Assembly: GCA_035286365.1 (NCBI GenBank)
Contig: DATHJZ010000108.1
Location: 36,224-100,223, forward strand
Origin: CADEED01 sp035286365
GTDB lineage: Bacteria; Pseudomonadota; Gammaproteobacteria; Steroidobacterales; Steroidobacteraceae
Length of the DNA stretch: 64,000 nt
Direction: 5' to 3'
In this document: positions 29,005-37,256 of the stretch, one piece after another
Position numbering within the stretch: the first letter of the stretch is position 1
Layout: every line of letters begins with the position of its first letter
Notes under the pieces: model-generated
Database searches by the model: none
Told to the model about the DNA's origin: nothing
What the model saw: the letters and a program-made list of their open reading frames with translations, nothing else
Position numbers and translations under genes: made by a program

Positions 29005-29976
29005 ATCATCCTGCTGCTGGTGCTGACCGATGTCGGCCAGCCGATCGTGATCGAACGCAGCGAGAAGGATCTCAAGGGCCAGATCGATGCCCTGCAGCGA
29101 CAGCTGTTCGATCTGCGCGGCGAAACCGACGTGCTCAATCGCGAGCTGCAGGGTCGCATCAAGGTAAAAAATACCGAGGAGTTGAAAATCTCCGCCCTCG
29201 CTGGCGATCTGTCCAAGATCCGCGGCGAGTTCAAGGCGAGCAAGGGCGAGGCTTCGGTGACCAACATCGTCGAGACGGAACTGGTTGCCGCGCACCAGAC
29301 GTTGACCGCGGAAATGCAGCGCCTGCTCAAGAACGCGCCCAAGCGGATCGACCAGGTAGCGGCGGTCGGCGGCATTCCCGTCGACAGCGAATACATCATC
29401 TTCTGCATTGACACCTCGGGCAGCATGCAGTCTGACAACTGGGAAAACGCCCAGAACGTCATGAAGGAAATTCTCGACATCTATCCCAAGGTGAAGGGCA
29501 TCCAGGTCCTCGACGACGAGGGCAAGCCGATGTTCGCGAGCACCAAGGGTCAGTGGCTGCAGGATTCGCCGGTGCAGCGCGCCAAGATCATGTCGACGAT
29601 GGTCAACTGGAAGCCGTACAGCAACTCGAGCCCGGTCGAAGGCATCGGCGCCGCGGTGCAGGGATGGTGGGCGGCCGACAAGAAGATCAGTGTGTATGTC
29701 ATCGGCGACGACTTTACCGGCGGTTCCATCGAGGCGGCGCTCGCAGCGGTGCGCAAATACAACCCGGTCGATCGCCAGGGGCGACACCGCGTGCGCATCC
29801 ACGCCATCGGGATGCCCGATGGCCCGAATTCCCCGCCGTTTATCAATGCGCGTTTTGCTGCTCTAATGCGTGCCATGTGCGATGACAACGAAGGCACCTT
29901 TGTCGGCCTCACCACCGGCGGTCCGAGCTGCGCGGTGAAAGTCGACGTGCTCGGCTCGCCCCGCTGCATTAGTTAG
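28933..29976 (+). CDS. Membrane-anchored coiled-coil / von Willebrand A protein 2
   Basis: 347 residues. The layout copies the previous protein: a basic start (HKRRE), the identical EVFTLSFLDCICCGFGA signature, a single membrane helix, a coiled coil (about 45-130) and a vWA domain (about 150-340). The MIDAS is DTSGSM (Asp about 159) with Ser in NSSPVEG in place of the Thr, and Asp in IGDDFTGGS. Outside the N-terminus the two proteins are clearly diverged. It begins 15 bases after the first vWA gene and precedes the last lipoprotein gene by 29 bases. Confidence 0.87.
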   Translation: MHKRREFEVFTLSFLDCICCGFGAIILLLVLTDVGQPIVIERSEKDLKGQIDALQRQLFDLRGETDVLNRELQGRIKVKNTEELKISALAGDLSKIRGEFKASKGEASVTNIVETELVAAHQTLTAEMQRLLKNAPKRIDQVAAVGGIPVDSEYIIFCIDTSGSMQSDNWENAQNVMKEILDIYPKVKGIQVLDDEGKPMFASTKGQWLQDSPVQRAKIMSTMVNWKPYSNSSPVEGIGAAVQGWWAADKKISVYVIGDDFTGGSIEAALAAVRKYNPVDRQGRHRVRIHAIGMPDGPNSPPFINARFAALMRAMCDDNEGTFVGLTTGGPSCAVKVDVLGSPRCIS

Positions 29977-30005
29977 ACCGGCCCGCAAAGCCCAGGGACC
30001 TGAAA

Positions 30006-30821
30006 ATGAACATGCGTCGCCTCTCGCCCATACTCGTCTACGCGACGCTTGCGCTGGCGGCGGGTTGCGCCAAGGTCGCGGTGCGGCCCGAGGGCGATCT
30101 GCCCAAGGCGCTGGTCGTCGCGACGCCCGCCAAGGTGGGCGTGGTGGTCACGCAGGAAACCAGCAACTACGTCCACAAGGAATCGCGCGCCAGCATCGAC
30201 TACGAGGCGCAGCTCGGTGCCGCGCACAAGCACATCGTCGAAGAGATCTTCAAGGCCGAATTTGCCGACGCGAAACTCTTCGACAGCATCGATGCCGCGC
30301 GCGCCGAGCCCGGCTTGCTCGCGATCTTCGAGCCGCGCATCGAGCAGTTCTCGTTTGCCAATGCCAAGGAAACCGGCGGCGTGTACTGCGCCGTGACGAT
30401 TCGCTACCAGATTCTCATCTACGCGCCGGGCGGCGAGCTGGTCGACACGCTGTCGCTCACGGGCTACGGCAGCGGACCGGCGCCGAGGATCGGCAATGGC
30501 GAGGAGGAGTTGGGGATCGCGGCGTACGCGGCGATGCGGGATGCGGCGGCGAAATTCCTCACGCAGTTCCCGGGACTCGATGTTGCGAAACCCTTGCTGG
30601 TCTCGCAGGCGCTGCAGCCCAAGGTTCAGCCGGTGCCGGGCTCCGCGGAGGCCGTGGCGGCACTGGCCGACGTCATCATCGAAGCGGTGCCGATCAACGA
30701 CTCGCCTGTGGTGGCAACTGCGCCGGCGCCTCTTCCTTCTGAACCTCCGGCTTCGGTGCCTCCGGAGGTTTCTCCTCCCCCTTCCCAGATGACGTCCCGG
30801 TTTCCGGCGACGTCACTTTGA
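30006..30821 (+). CDS. Lipoprotein of unknown function, last gene of kinase/vWA operon
   Basis: 271 residues with a lipobox LAAGC (Cys about 21). The mature part is an alpha/beta domain (about 35-200: KALVVATPAKVGVVVTQETS, EPRIEQFSFANAKETGG, VTIRYQILIYAPGGELVDTL) that looks like a secreted beta-sandwich but which I cannot name. It ends in a Pro/Ala/Ser-rich tail. The last 128 bases overlap the convergent TPR gene, with both genes using the shared DNA for Pro-rich tails. No signal other than membership of the operon indicates its role. Confidence 0.8.
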   Translation: MNMRRLSPILVYATLALAAGCAKVAVRPEGDLPKALVVATPAKVGVVVTQETSNYVHKESRASIDYEAQLGAAHKHIVEEIFKAEFADAKLFDSIDAARAEPGLLAIFEPRIEQFSFANAKETGGVYCAVTIRYQILIYAPGGELVDTLSLTGYGSGPAPRIGNGEEELGIAAYAAMRDAAAKFLTQFPGLDVAKPLLVSQALQPKVQPVPGSAEAVAALADVIIEAVPINDSPVVATAPAPLPSEPPASVPPEVSPPPSQMTSRFPATSL

Positions 30822-32139
30822 TCAGCACGCGCTCGATAAACACCACGTTGTCGGTGGCCACCGCCGCGCCGTTCTCGATGCGCGGTGCAAAACGTGATCG
30901 CCGCATCGAAGTGACCGAATTGCGCACGATACCTTCGGGCACGTCGGTGGTGGGCGAACTCACGTTGTCGAGCCGTCCGTCGCGCGTGACCGTGAAGTGC
31001 AATTCCACCGCCTTGAGCTGCGCTTGCGCAGGATCGAGCTGCGAGCGATCCACCGAGCTGATCGACGGCCGGTAGGCGAGCACGCGCGGCGACTCCAGCA
31101 GCTTGGTGTTGCCGTCGAGCGCGAGCGCCTTCCAGGCCTCGGCATAGCTGTCGTACGCACGGCGCACCGCGTTCGCGACCAGGAACCAGTCGCCGAGATC
31201 GGTGAGCACTTCGCCGCGCAGTTGCTGGTTCGCGGGCGGGCTGGAGTCGATGACACCGAGCGCAGCCGTCAACGCGGCTTCGCCGCGGCGCTGCTGGGTG
31301 CCATCCGAGAACACCTGTGCGCCGTTGCCGCCGGTGTTGAAAGTGGCACCGTTGTCCGCGCCCTCGATGCCGTAGAAGGCTTCGAGCCGGAAAGAACGCG
31401 CAATGCCGCGCAGCGGCGCGACCCGCCGCAGGTCGGTCGCGGGCGCATTTTTCTGCAGGATGGCGAGTGAACGTTCGTACGTGTTGCGCTCGCTGGTGTA
31501 GCGGCGATCGTTCTCGTACCAGCGCGCCAGCTTGTCGAGCCGATCGAGCAGCTTGATCGAGGCGCGGCCGTACGCGGCTTCCTCGACGCGCAAGGCGTAG
31601 CCGGCTTCTTTTTCCGACTCGACGAAACGTCCCGTCGCGCCGTAGGCGTCGATCAGCGCGTCGATGAATTCCACCTGGCCGATGTTGAACAGTCCATCGG
31701 TATTGCGCGACAGGTCGGTGGCGCGCTTCAACGCCACCACCGCCGATTCTGCGTCGTTCGCGGCAAGAAAGCTGACGCCGAGGCCATGCAGCGGACGAAT
31801 CTGCTGCTTGTCCGCGATGGTCGATTTCGCCTGCAGGATGCGCAACGTACGCTGATAGTTTTCGATCGCCGCCGGATAGTTGCCGAGCTTGTAGTGAATG
31901 GTGGCGAGATTGGTCAGTGGATTGGTGAGCTGCAGTTCGTCCGGACCGTACTGCTGCTCGGTGAGCTTGACCAGTTGCTCGGCGAGCGGCTGCGCCTCGG
32001 CATATTTCTTCGCTTGATATTCGACCAGGAATTGCTTGTAGACGGCGAGCCGGTCCGCATCGCTGACGGCCAACGCCGGCGCGACCGCGAAAGTGAGCGC
32101 GGCGGCCGCGAGCCAGCCTGAATAGTTACGTACTGCCAT
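30694..32139 (-). CDS. Periplasmic TPR protein with TonB-C-like domain
   Basis: 481 residues. A signal peptide (WLAAAALTFAVAPALAV) is followed by tetratricopeptide repeats over about 25-330 (AQPLAEQLVKLTEQQYG; NLATIHYKLGNYPAAIENYQ; RNTYERSLAILQKN). Residues about 365-445 resemble the C-terminal domain of TonB-like energy transducers (VELHFTVTRDGRLDNVS, RSRFAPRIENGAAV). It ends in a Lys/Pro/Glu-rich tail. It may bind a periplasmic or peptidoglycan-linked partner. It is convergent with, and overlaps by 128 bases, the last lipoprotein gene of the vWA operon, and lies 11 bases after the broken methyltransferase gene. Confidence 0.83.
   Translation of the reverse strand: MAVRNYSGWLAAAALTFAVAPALAVSDADRLAVYKQFLVEYQAKKYAEAQPLAEQLVKLTEQQYGPDELQLTNPLTNLATIHYKLGNYPAAIENYQRTLRILQAKSTIADKQQIRPLHGLGVSFLAANDAESAVVALKRATDLSRNTDGLFNIGQVEFIDALIDAYGATGRFVESEKEAGYALRVEEAAYGRASIKLLDRLDKLARWYENDRRYTSERNTYERSLAILQKNAPATDLRRVAPLRGIARSFRLEAFYGIEGADNGATFNTGGNGAQVFSDGTQQRRGEAALTAALGVIDSSPPANQQLRGEVLTDLGDWFLVANAVRRAYDSYAEAWKALALDGNTKLLESPRVLAYRPSISSVDRSQLDPAQAQLKAVELHFTVTRDGRLDNVSSPTTDVPEGIVRNSVTSMRRSRFAPRIENGAAVATDNVVFIERVLIKVTSPETGTSSGKGEEKPPEAPKPEVQKEEAPAQLPPQASR
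30742..30770. repeat. Inverted repeat inside overlapping gene tails
   Basis: Perfect 9-base arms AACCTCCGG (30742-30750) and CCGGAGGTT (30762-30770) enclose an 11-base loop, within the stretch where two convergent genes overlap. It has no T-tract on either side, so it is not a standard intrinsic terminator, but it could slow or end transcription from both sides. Confidence 0.45.
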
Positions 32140-32150
32140 GGCGGGCGACT

Positions 32151-33101
32151 CTACCGCTTTTCAAACAGGTAATGCGATACCAGCCATTCGCGACCTCCGT
32201 CATGCGCCCACAGCTCCGCGCACGCCAGGAAGAAGACGCGCCAGTACACCCACCAGCGCAACGCCTGGGCGTCACCGTAAGTACGTTCGAACAGGGGAAA
32301 TAGTTCCGCACGATGGCGATCCATGTTTGCGAGCCTGGCTTCGCTGGTGAGCGCGTAGTGCCAGCCGGGCACCTGCCAGTGCTCGAGCGGCCGCACGTCG
32401 CGTGGAAGTACAGCAGCAGGTCGTCGCTCGGCATGAGGCCGCCGGTAAGGAAGTACCGGGCCATCCAGTCGGTTTCGTCCCGAACTTCGAACGGGTAGGC
32501 ATATTTCACGTGCGTGAATAGGTGAACGAGCAGCGTCGCGCCGGGCGCCATCCACTCAGCCACGCGCGCCAGCAGCGTTTCGTAGTTGCGCATGTGTTCG
32601 AACATCTCGACCGAGACCACGCGCTGAAAGGTGCCCGGCGGGAGCTTGTTCACGTCGCAGGTGATCACCTCGAGATTGCTCAGGGACTGCGCCCGCGCCT
32701 GCGCGTCGATGTACTGCTTCTGCGTGCGCGAATTGGACACGGCGGTGATCCGCGCCTTCTGGTAGTTAGCTGCCATCCACAGGCTCAGGGAGCCCCAGCC
32801 GCAGCCCAGCTCGAGTATGCGCTCACCATCTGCCGTGCGCGCCCTCTGGCAGGTGAGCGCGAGCACGCGGGTGTAGAACCCGGTGGGCAATTCGTAGTGC
32901 TGCTCGTTGGCCGCCGCGGTTTCGATTGCCACCGGGCTCCTTGAGTTTGCCGACGAAATCCATGAGGCGCTGCTGCTGGCGCTCGGGATCGGCCTGGTCT
33001 TCTTCGCGCAGGCGTGCGGTCAGCAGCGAACGGATGCGGCGGCGGATCAGGAAGTCCGGGACGAGGTCGCGCTCGAGCAGGCGCATGGAAAGAGAAGTCA
33101 T
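32151..33101 (-). pseudogene. Broken CFA-synthase-like SAM methyltransferase
   Basis: The reading starts at ATG 33099-33101 (MTSLSMRLLERDLVPDFLIR) and must change frame twice to stay homologous. Near 32935, LKE in one frame continues as VAIETAAANEQHYELP in another, as if two bases were lost. Near 32395-32402, LLYFH continues as DVRPLEHWQVPGWHYALTS in a third frame, as if one base were lost. The rejoined protein of about 315 residues has the SAM site LELGCGWGSLS, EMFEHM and the family ending HYLFEKR, as in short relatives of cyclopropane-fatty-acid synthase. Either this is a real pseudogene or two sequencing errors occur. Its start overlaps the DUF2062 stop as ATGA. Confidence 0.75.
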
Positions 33102-33412
33102 CGGCTGGTTGCCTGCGCCGGGGTCGGATGGCGGAACACGGGTTCGAGGATTCGAAACAGCGCGAACGCGGCGAGTGGCGCGAGCAGCTGCTGTAACTGC
33201 GTCAGTAGATAGTTCACCAGCTGTAGGGCCGGCCGGTTGAGCGGCGACGCCAGCGCGGCGAGCGCGCACCGGGCCGTCGGAACGCCGAGGACCGGTACCA
33301 GGCCGATGACGATGCCGAGCGCAAGGCTCAAGGCGAGCTTGCGCGGCGTCACGTCCTGCCGCAGCAGCGCAAGCAGCGGGGCGACCAGTCGTCGTTGCAG
33401 GAAATCGCGCAT
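33098..33412 (-). CDS. DUF2062 small membrane protein
   Basis: 104 residues from ATG 33410-33412. The core KLALSLALGIVIGLVPVLG, then PTARCALAALASPLNRPALQLVNYL matches DUF2062, a two- to three-helix inner membrane family of unknown function often next to lipid- or sugar-transfer genes. The stop overlaps the methyltransferase start, so the two were translationally coupled. It lies 7 bases after the DUF1475 gene on the same strand. Confidence 0.78.
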   Translation of the reverse strand: MRDFLQRRLVAPLLALLRQDVTPRKLALSLALGIVIGLVPVLGVPTARCALAALASPLNRPALQLVNYLLTQLQQLLAPLAAFALFRILEPVFRHPTPAQATSR

Positions 33413-33419
33413 CGGGATG

Positions 33420-33764
33420 TCAGCTGTTGCGCGCCGATAGCAGAGTACCCATGAAGCCTGCGTCCGGGAGGCGCGCCAGTTGCCGCAGCACATAGGCGGA
33501 CATGGCGATGTTGCCGAGCGCCATGATCGCGATGAACCACAGGACGCGCGGCAGGCCCCGGGCCTCTTTCCACATCACCCAGAGGTAGAAAGTTAGGAAT
33601 CCGTAGTAGGCATCGATGAGCGTGGCAATGGTCCAGAGATTGTCGGGCGGATTCGCAAGGCCGCCCCAGTCGAACATGGATTGCCGGGTGCTCGCCCAGG
33701 CCGTGTACGCCGCCAGCGAGACCAGGATGAAGCCGAACAGGAGCTGGAGCTTGCGTTTGTGCAT
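33420..33764 (-). CDS. DUF1475 membrane protein
   Basis: 114 residues with three hydrophobic segments: about 8-25 (LLFGFILVSLAAYTAW), about 45-65 including the family signature TLIDAYYGFLTFYLWVMWKE, and about 75-93. The family is an uncharacterised inner membrane one; the conserved DAYFGFLTFY motif is present. With DUF2062 and the CFA-like methyltransferase it forms a three-gene leftward operon that probably concerns lipid modification, now disabled if the methyltransferase is truly broken. Confidence 0.78.
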   Translation of the reverse strand: MHKRKLQLLFGFILVSLAAYTAWASTRQSMFDWGGLANPPDNLWTIATLIDAYYGFLTFYLWVMWKEARGLPRVLWFIAIMALGNIAMSAYVLRQLARLPDAGFMGTLLSARNS

Positions 33765-33897
33765 CGCGGAGATCAGGGGTTGAGGCTGTCGATGATACGG
33801 AGGGGGTCAGGGGTTGGATGCGCCGCCGCAGGGCTGCTCACCTTCCTACAGATCGCGCCAATGAATTTGCGATGATCGCCGCACACAGGAGTGATGA

Positions 33898-34455
33898 ATG
33901 CCCAAGCAGATCGGTTATGTCGTCGGGAGCCTCCGGAAGGACTCAAACAACCGCAAGCTGGCGAACGCGCTGATCAAGCTCGCGCCACCGGATTTCAATT
34001 TCAAGGAACTGCGGATCGGCGATCTGCCGCTCTACAACCAGGACGACGACAAATCGCAGGCGCCTGAAGTGCAGCGCCTGAAGAGCGAGCTGCGCGCCTG
34101 CGATGCGGTGATCTTCGTGACGGCCGAGTACAACCGCTCGATTCCCGGCGTGCTGAAGAACGCGATCGACCATGCCTCGCGGCCGTACGGTCAGAGCGCC
34201 TGGGCGGGCAAGCCCGCGGGAATCATTGGCACGTCGATCGGCCCCATCGGCACGGCGGTGGCGCAAGGTCACCTGCGCGGCGTGCTCGGATATCTCGACA
34301 TGCCAACACTGGGGCAGCCGGAAGCCTACCTCCAGGTGAAGGAGGGGTTCTTCGACGAAGCAGGCAACCTCGCCATTCCGGAAACCAGGAAATTCCTGCA
34401 CTCGTGGATGGATAAGTACGTCGCCTGGGTGAAGCGGCTCACACTCGCAAATTGA
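33898..34455 (+). CDS. NADPH-dependent FMN reductase
   Basis: 185 residues, the usual size of the flavodoxin-like FMN_red family. The FMN phosphate loop is GSLRKDSNNRKLA (about residues 9-21), and EYNRSIPGVLKNAIDHASRP is the family's most characteristic stretch. Such enzymes reduce FMN, quinones, azo dyes or chromate using NADPH. A ribosome site AGGAG lies 8 bases before the ATG. It is divergent from the DUF1475 gene. The exact substrate cannot be told. Confidence 0.9.
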   Translation: MPKQIGYVVGSLRKDSNNRKLANALIKLAPPDFNFKELRIGDLPLYNQDDDKSQAPEVQRLKSELRACDAVIFVTAEYNRSIPGVLKNAIDHASRPYGQSAWAGKPAGIIGTSIGPIGTAVAQGHLRGVLGYLDMPTLGQPEAYLQVKEGFFDEAGNLAIPETRKFLHSWMDKYVAWVKRLTLAN

Positions 34456-34540
34456 GCCACCGCGGTCCCGCTGCGAAATTGCCCTTTTTGGGCAGATATA
34501 TAAGTGTCGCCTCGCCGGGCACCCATGGCACAAATCGGCG

Positions 34541-34969
34541 ATGCCGCCCGCCAGGACTATCCACCAGACGCTTTCCGAACTGCGCCGCCTCGGCAACCCG
34601 CGCTTTCGACGCGCGCGCGTCGTGGAAGTCGCGCCGCTCGTCGCCCGGCTGCTCGGCGCATGCCGCACGGTCTCGATCGAGGAGCGGGCCGGCGGCATCG
34701 CGTTCCTGTTGAAGTCGGACGGAACCGCGGCCGCGGACCAATGCGACGCCAACTATTCATTCACCTGCGTGTTGCACCAGGATTCCTTGCGCACGCTGAC
34801 AACGGCGGAGCGCGCCGTCGCCGAACAATTATGCGAGGGCCGCACGCTCGCGCAGGTCGCTCGTCTGCGCGGCGTGTCGGCCAATACCGTGAAGTCCCAG
34901 GTGCGACAGATCTTCCGCAAGTTCAACGTCGAAACGCGCGTGGCACTGGTGCGCCGGCTGTGTCCGTAG
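34541..34969 (+). CDS. LuxR-type HTH transcriptional regulator
   Basis: 142 residues. The C-terminal 60 are a LuxR/GerE helix-turn-helix: LTTAERAVAEQLCEGRTLAQ, then GVSANTVKSQVRQIFRKFNV. The N-terminal 75 residues match no receiver or autoinducer domain that I can recognise. It therefore looks like an orphan regulator. It ends three bases before the stop of the convergent exported Ca-binding-like protein gene. Confidence 0.82.
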   Translation: MPPARTIHQTLSELRRLGNPRFRRARVVEVAPLVARLLGACRTVSIEERAGGIAFLLKSDGTAAADQCDANYSFTCVLHQDSLRTLTTAERAVAEQLCEGRTLAQVARLRGVSANTVKSQVRQIFRKFNVETRVALVRRLCP

Positions 34970-34972
34970 ATT

Positions 34973-35599
34973 TCAATTGGGCAGGTGCCGGAAGAACACG
35001 TCGACCATGACGACACGTCCGGGTGACCCGCGCTGTGTCGCCCATGCCCAATAGGGAATGATGTTGCCGGCGGCGTCGACGTGCTTGCGCAGCTTCGGAA
35101 TGGTTTCGAGCGCCGTGATGCCGTAATTCCTGAGCGTGCGCATCTCGTCCGGCGTGGAGATGCCATTGGCGTTGATGTCGACCCAGATGCGCAGCTGCGG
35201 CCAGATGGCGTCCGCCGCGGTGATGAGGCCATCGTCGTTGCCACCGAGCTGGCGGGCATCGTACTGTGCCAGCCCGACGAAGCCATTGGGGGCGCTGCGG
35301 CCGTCGAGCACCAGCGGCGTGCCGACGCCAAACAACTCCGCGCCGTCGTCCACCAGGCCATTGCCGCTGCGATCGAGCGCGAGAAAACCCTCGTCGCCGC
35401 CGCGGCGTACCCACTGCACGTGATCGCGCTCCCCATCGGCGTCGACGTCGAAGTACACGCCGGTGCCGGGAGCGCCGAGATCGAAGCCGTCGCGACCGAG
35501 ATCGATGACGATGGGATCGCAGTTGATCAGCGCATAGCTGGCATTACCCGCACCGAGCGCCACGATGCCTCCAAGAAGAATTCGTTTGAGGTGTTTCAT
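34973..35599 (-). CDS. Exported RTX/EF-hand-like protein
   Basis: 208 residues with a signal peptide (LLGGIVALGAGNASYA). The body matches a segment otherwise found inside large haemolysin-type (RTX) exoproteins: IVIDLGRDGFDLG, VYFDVDADGERDHVQW, FLALDRSGNGLVDDGAELFG, and later VDINANGISTPDE, which has the spacing of an EF-hand loop. It has several Asp-rich loops that could bind calcium. Here the segment stands alone on a secreted protein without GGxGxDxxx repeats. The function is unknown. No gene shares its direction closely; it follows the secreted pair by about 40 bases. Confidence 0.78.
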   Translation of the reverse strand: MKHLKRILLGGIVALGAGNASYALINCDPIVIDLGRDGFDLGAPGTGVYFDVDADGERDHVQWVRRGGDEGFLALDRSGNGLVDDGAELFGVGTPLVLDGRSAPNGFVGLAQYDARQLGGNDDGLITAADAIWPQLRIWVDINANGISTPDEMRTLRNYGITALETIPKLRKHVDAAGNIIPYWAWATQRGSPGRVVMVDVFFRHLPN

Positions 35600-35640
35600 G
35601 CTTACCGTCCTTGGCAGTGATTAAATTGAACAGAAGATTG

Positions 35641-36186
35641 CTAGGGGTGGCAGGTCTGCCCGTCGTCTCCGTCGCTGGAGGACGGCGGCACGATCATCAC
35701 GAACAGCTGCGTGTTGCCATCGGCGCGCTCGCCGGCGCCGGTCGTGAAACCGACGCCTCCGGGGCCGACGCTGTAGGAGGCTTCGGTTGCTTTCGAGGTC
35801 CAGGAGTACGTGCAGTCGACCACCGTGCCGGCGGGCAACTGGTTGTAGCCCGGCATGTTCACGATGCTCGGCACGACCGCGGGCACGGTAGTGACGAGTG
35901 ACAGCCCGCCGATCGCGCCTTCGCGCGACAGGGTGCGGGCGCCCGAGGTGGGCAGCATCAAGGAGCTGGCGCAGGTGGCGATGTAGGTGCCGCCGGCCGT
36001 GAGGCGGTTGTAGTTAGTCGACGCCACGACCGCGTGGCCGAGCGACACGCCGGCGCCGACACCCACCTGGTGAATGGCGGTGACCTGGGTGGAGAGCGTA
36101 ACGGCGAGTGCTTTGTACGGCATCACAAGCACCAGCGCTGCGCCGAGGAACGCGGTGAGCCGGACGGTGGAATCGGCAGTGCTCAT
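35641..36186 (-). CDS. Exported protein of unknown function
   Basis: 181 residues from ATG 36184-36186. A signal peptide (LTAFLGAALVLVMPYKALAV) is followed by a Ser/Thr/Gly-rich beta-type sequence with only a few cysteines (TCASS, VDCTYSW, and the last few residues) and an acidic end (SSSDGDDGQTCHP). I do not recognise the family. The start overlaps the previous gene's stop as ATGA, so the two are translationally coupled. A small surface or secreted protein is likely. Confidence 0.72.
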   Translation of the reverse strand: MSTADSTVRLTAFLGAALVLVMPYKALAVTLSTQVTAIHQVGVGAGVSLGHAVVASTNYNRLTAGGTYIATCASSLMLPTSGARTLSREGAIGGLSLVTTVPAVVPSIVNMPGYNQLPAGTVVDCTYSWTSKATEASYSVGPGGVGFTTGAGERADGNTQLFVMIVPPSSSDGDDGQTCHP

Positions 36187-37073
36187 GGAATTTCTCCCCT
36201 GGATTGGGCGGTTGCGAGTTCTTCGAAGTTGGGCAAACGAACGCTTTTGAGAATTTCCGCGATACCCGCGGCCTGATCGCTCGGCGCCCAGATGGAGCTG
36301 GCCTCGCCCTCGCTGAGAGTTGACAACAGCACCCGCGCGCTTTGTGCCTCCACGGACTTCAGCAGACCTTCGGTCCATTCGCGCGTCGCCTCCGCATCGG
36401 CGCGGGCGCGTTGGTACACGTATGACAGCACCACCGAGTCGGGCACCGGCCGCTTGATCTTGTCGTACTTCCGGACGAGCCCGCTGAAACTCAGTGAGAT
36501 TGGCAGCATCCTGGCACCGGCGGCCGCTCGTGCGTCGTGGGTGGCGACGTACTGTCTGAGTTTCGCGGTTTCATTCGGCGCCATGCCGCGATTGACGAGC
36601 TGCTGGGCGAAGGCGTCCCAATTCAACTGCGGCAGGATGGCGACAAATGACTGGTCCAGCCGATTCCATTGCGGGAATTTGTTGAGATCGATTTTGTAGC
36701 TGCCATCGCCGCGGCTCACGAGGCCGATGACCGACACATCGCCGAGCGGACGGTGAGTGTCGATGGCCTGCTGGATCTGCCAGGCGAGGTCGAATCTTTC
36801 CCCCGCCAGCGTGCGGTTGGTGATGAGTTGTTCGGCGCCGGCGCCCTCGAGCTCGCTGAAGCGCGCCGAGAACGATTGCGCCTGCGTACGCAGCGTGCCC
36901 GCGTCCTTCATGAGCGGCGCTTTGAGTTTCTCGTCGAAGTCCGCGGCCAGCACGACTCCGCCCGCGCTCGCGAGCAGTAGCAGCAGGCTCGCGGCGAATC
37001 CCCGACGAACGGGCGGTCGATGCCGTGGATGATGGATTCCCGGGTAATGATGACGATTCCGTTCGACGTGCAT
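36183..37073 (-). CDS. Exported protein of unknown function, partner of the next gene
   Basis: 296 residues from ATG 37071-37073, chosen because a GGAG site lies 7 bases upstream; the ATG at 37157 would add 28 residues before it. The lead is His/Arg-rich (NRHHYPGIHHPRHRPP), then a membrane segment or signal (FAASLLLLLASAGGVVLA). The remainder is mostly helical, with IGLVSRGDGSYKIDLNKFP and PISLSFSGLVRKYDKIKRP. No domain is recognised. The long basic His-rich N-region is unusual for a signal peptide and may be a true cytoplasmic tail of an anchored protein. Confidence 0.72.
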   Translation of the reverse strand: MHVERNRHHYPGIHHPRHRPPVRRGFAASLLLLLASAGGVVLAADFDEKLKAPLMKDAGTLRTQAQSFSARFSELEGAGAEQLITNRTLAGERFDLAWQIQQAIDTHRPLGDVSVIGLVSRGDGSYKIDLNKFPQWNRLDQSFVAILPQLNWDAFAQQLVNRGMAPNETAKLRQYVATHDARAAAGARMLPISLSFSGLVRKYDKIKRPVPDSVVLSYVYQRARADAEATREWTEGLLKSVEAQSARVLLSTLSEGEASSIWAPSDQAAGIAEILKSVRLPNFEELATAQSRGEIP

Positions 37074-37153
37074 GTGTTCGCTCCTTCGGTTGCTAGTGAT
37101 GGCAGGGGAGTTCGTCCCCAGCCGGCAGCTTATTCCAGGCAGCATCGGCCGCA

Positions 37154-37169
37154 TCACCCGATCGGGTGA
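37154..37169. promoter_or_regulatory. 16-base perfect palindrome in a divergent promoter region
   Basis: TCACCCGATCGGGTGA is a perfect palindrome lying between the starts of two divergent genes (37073 and 37257). Its length, symmetry and position are those of a dimeric repressor site. No regulator gene is adjacent; the LuxR protein at 34541 is one candidate. Confidence 0.5.
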
Positions 37170-37256
37170 CCAGTCGGCATTTGCACCGCGATCGCCCAGC
37201 TACACGACGCACGCCTCACAAAGCTCGCCGCGGAGTTTCTTGTTAAGCTGCCCCGC

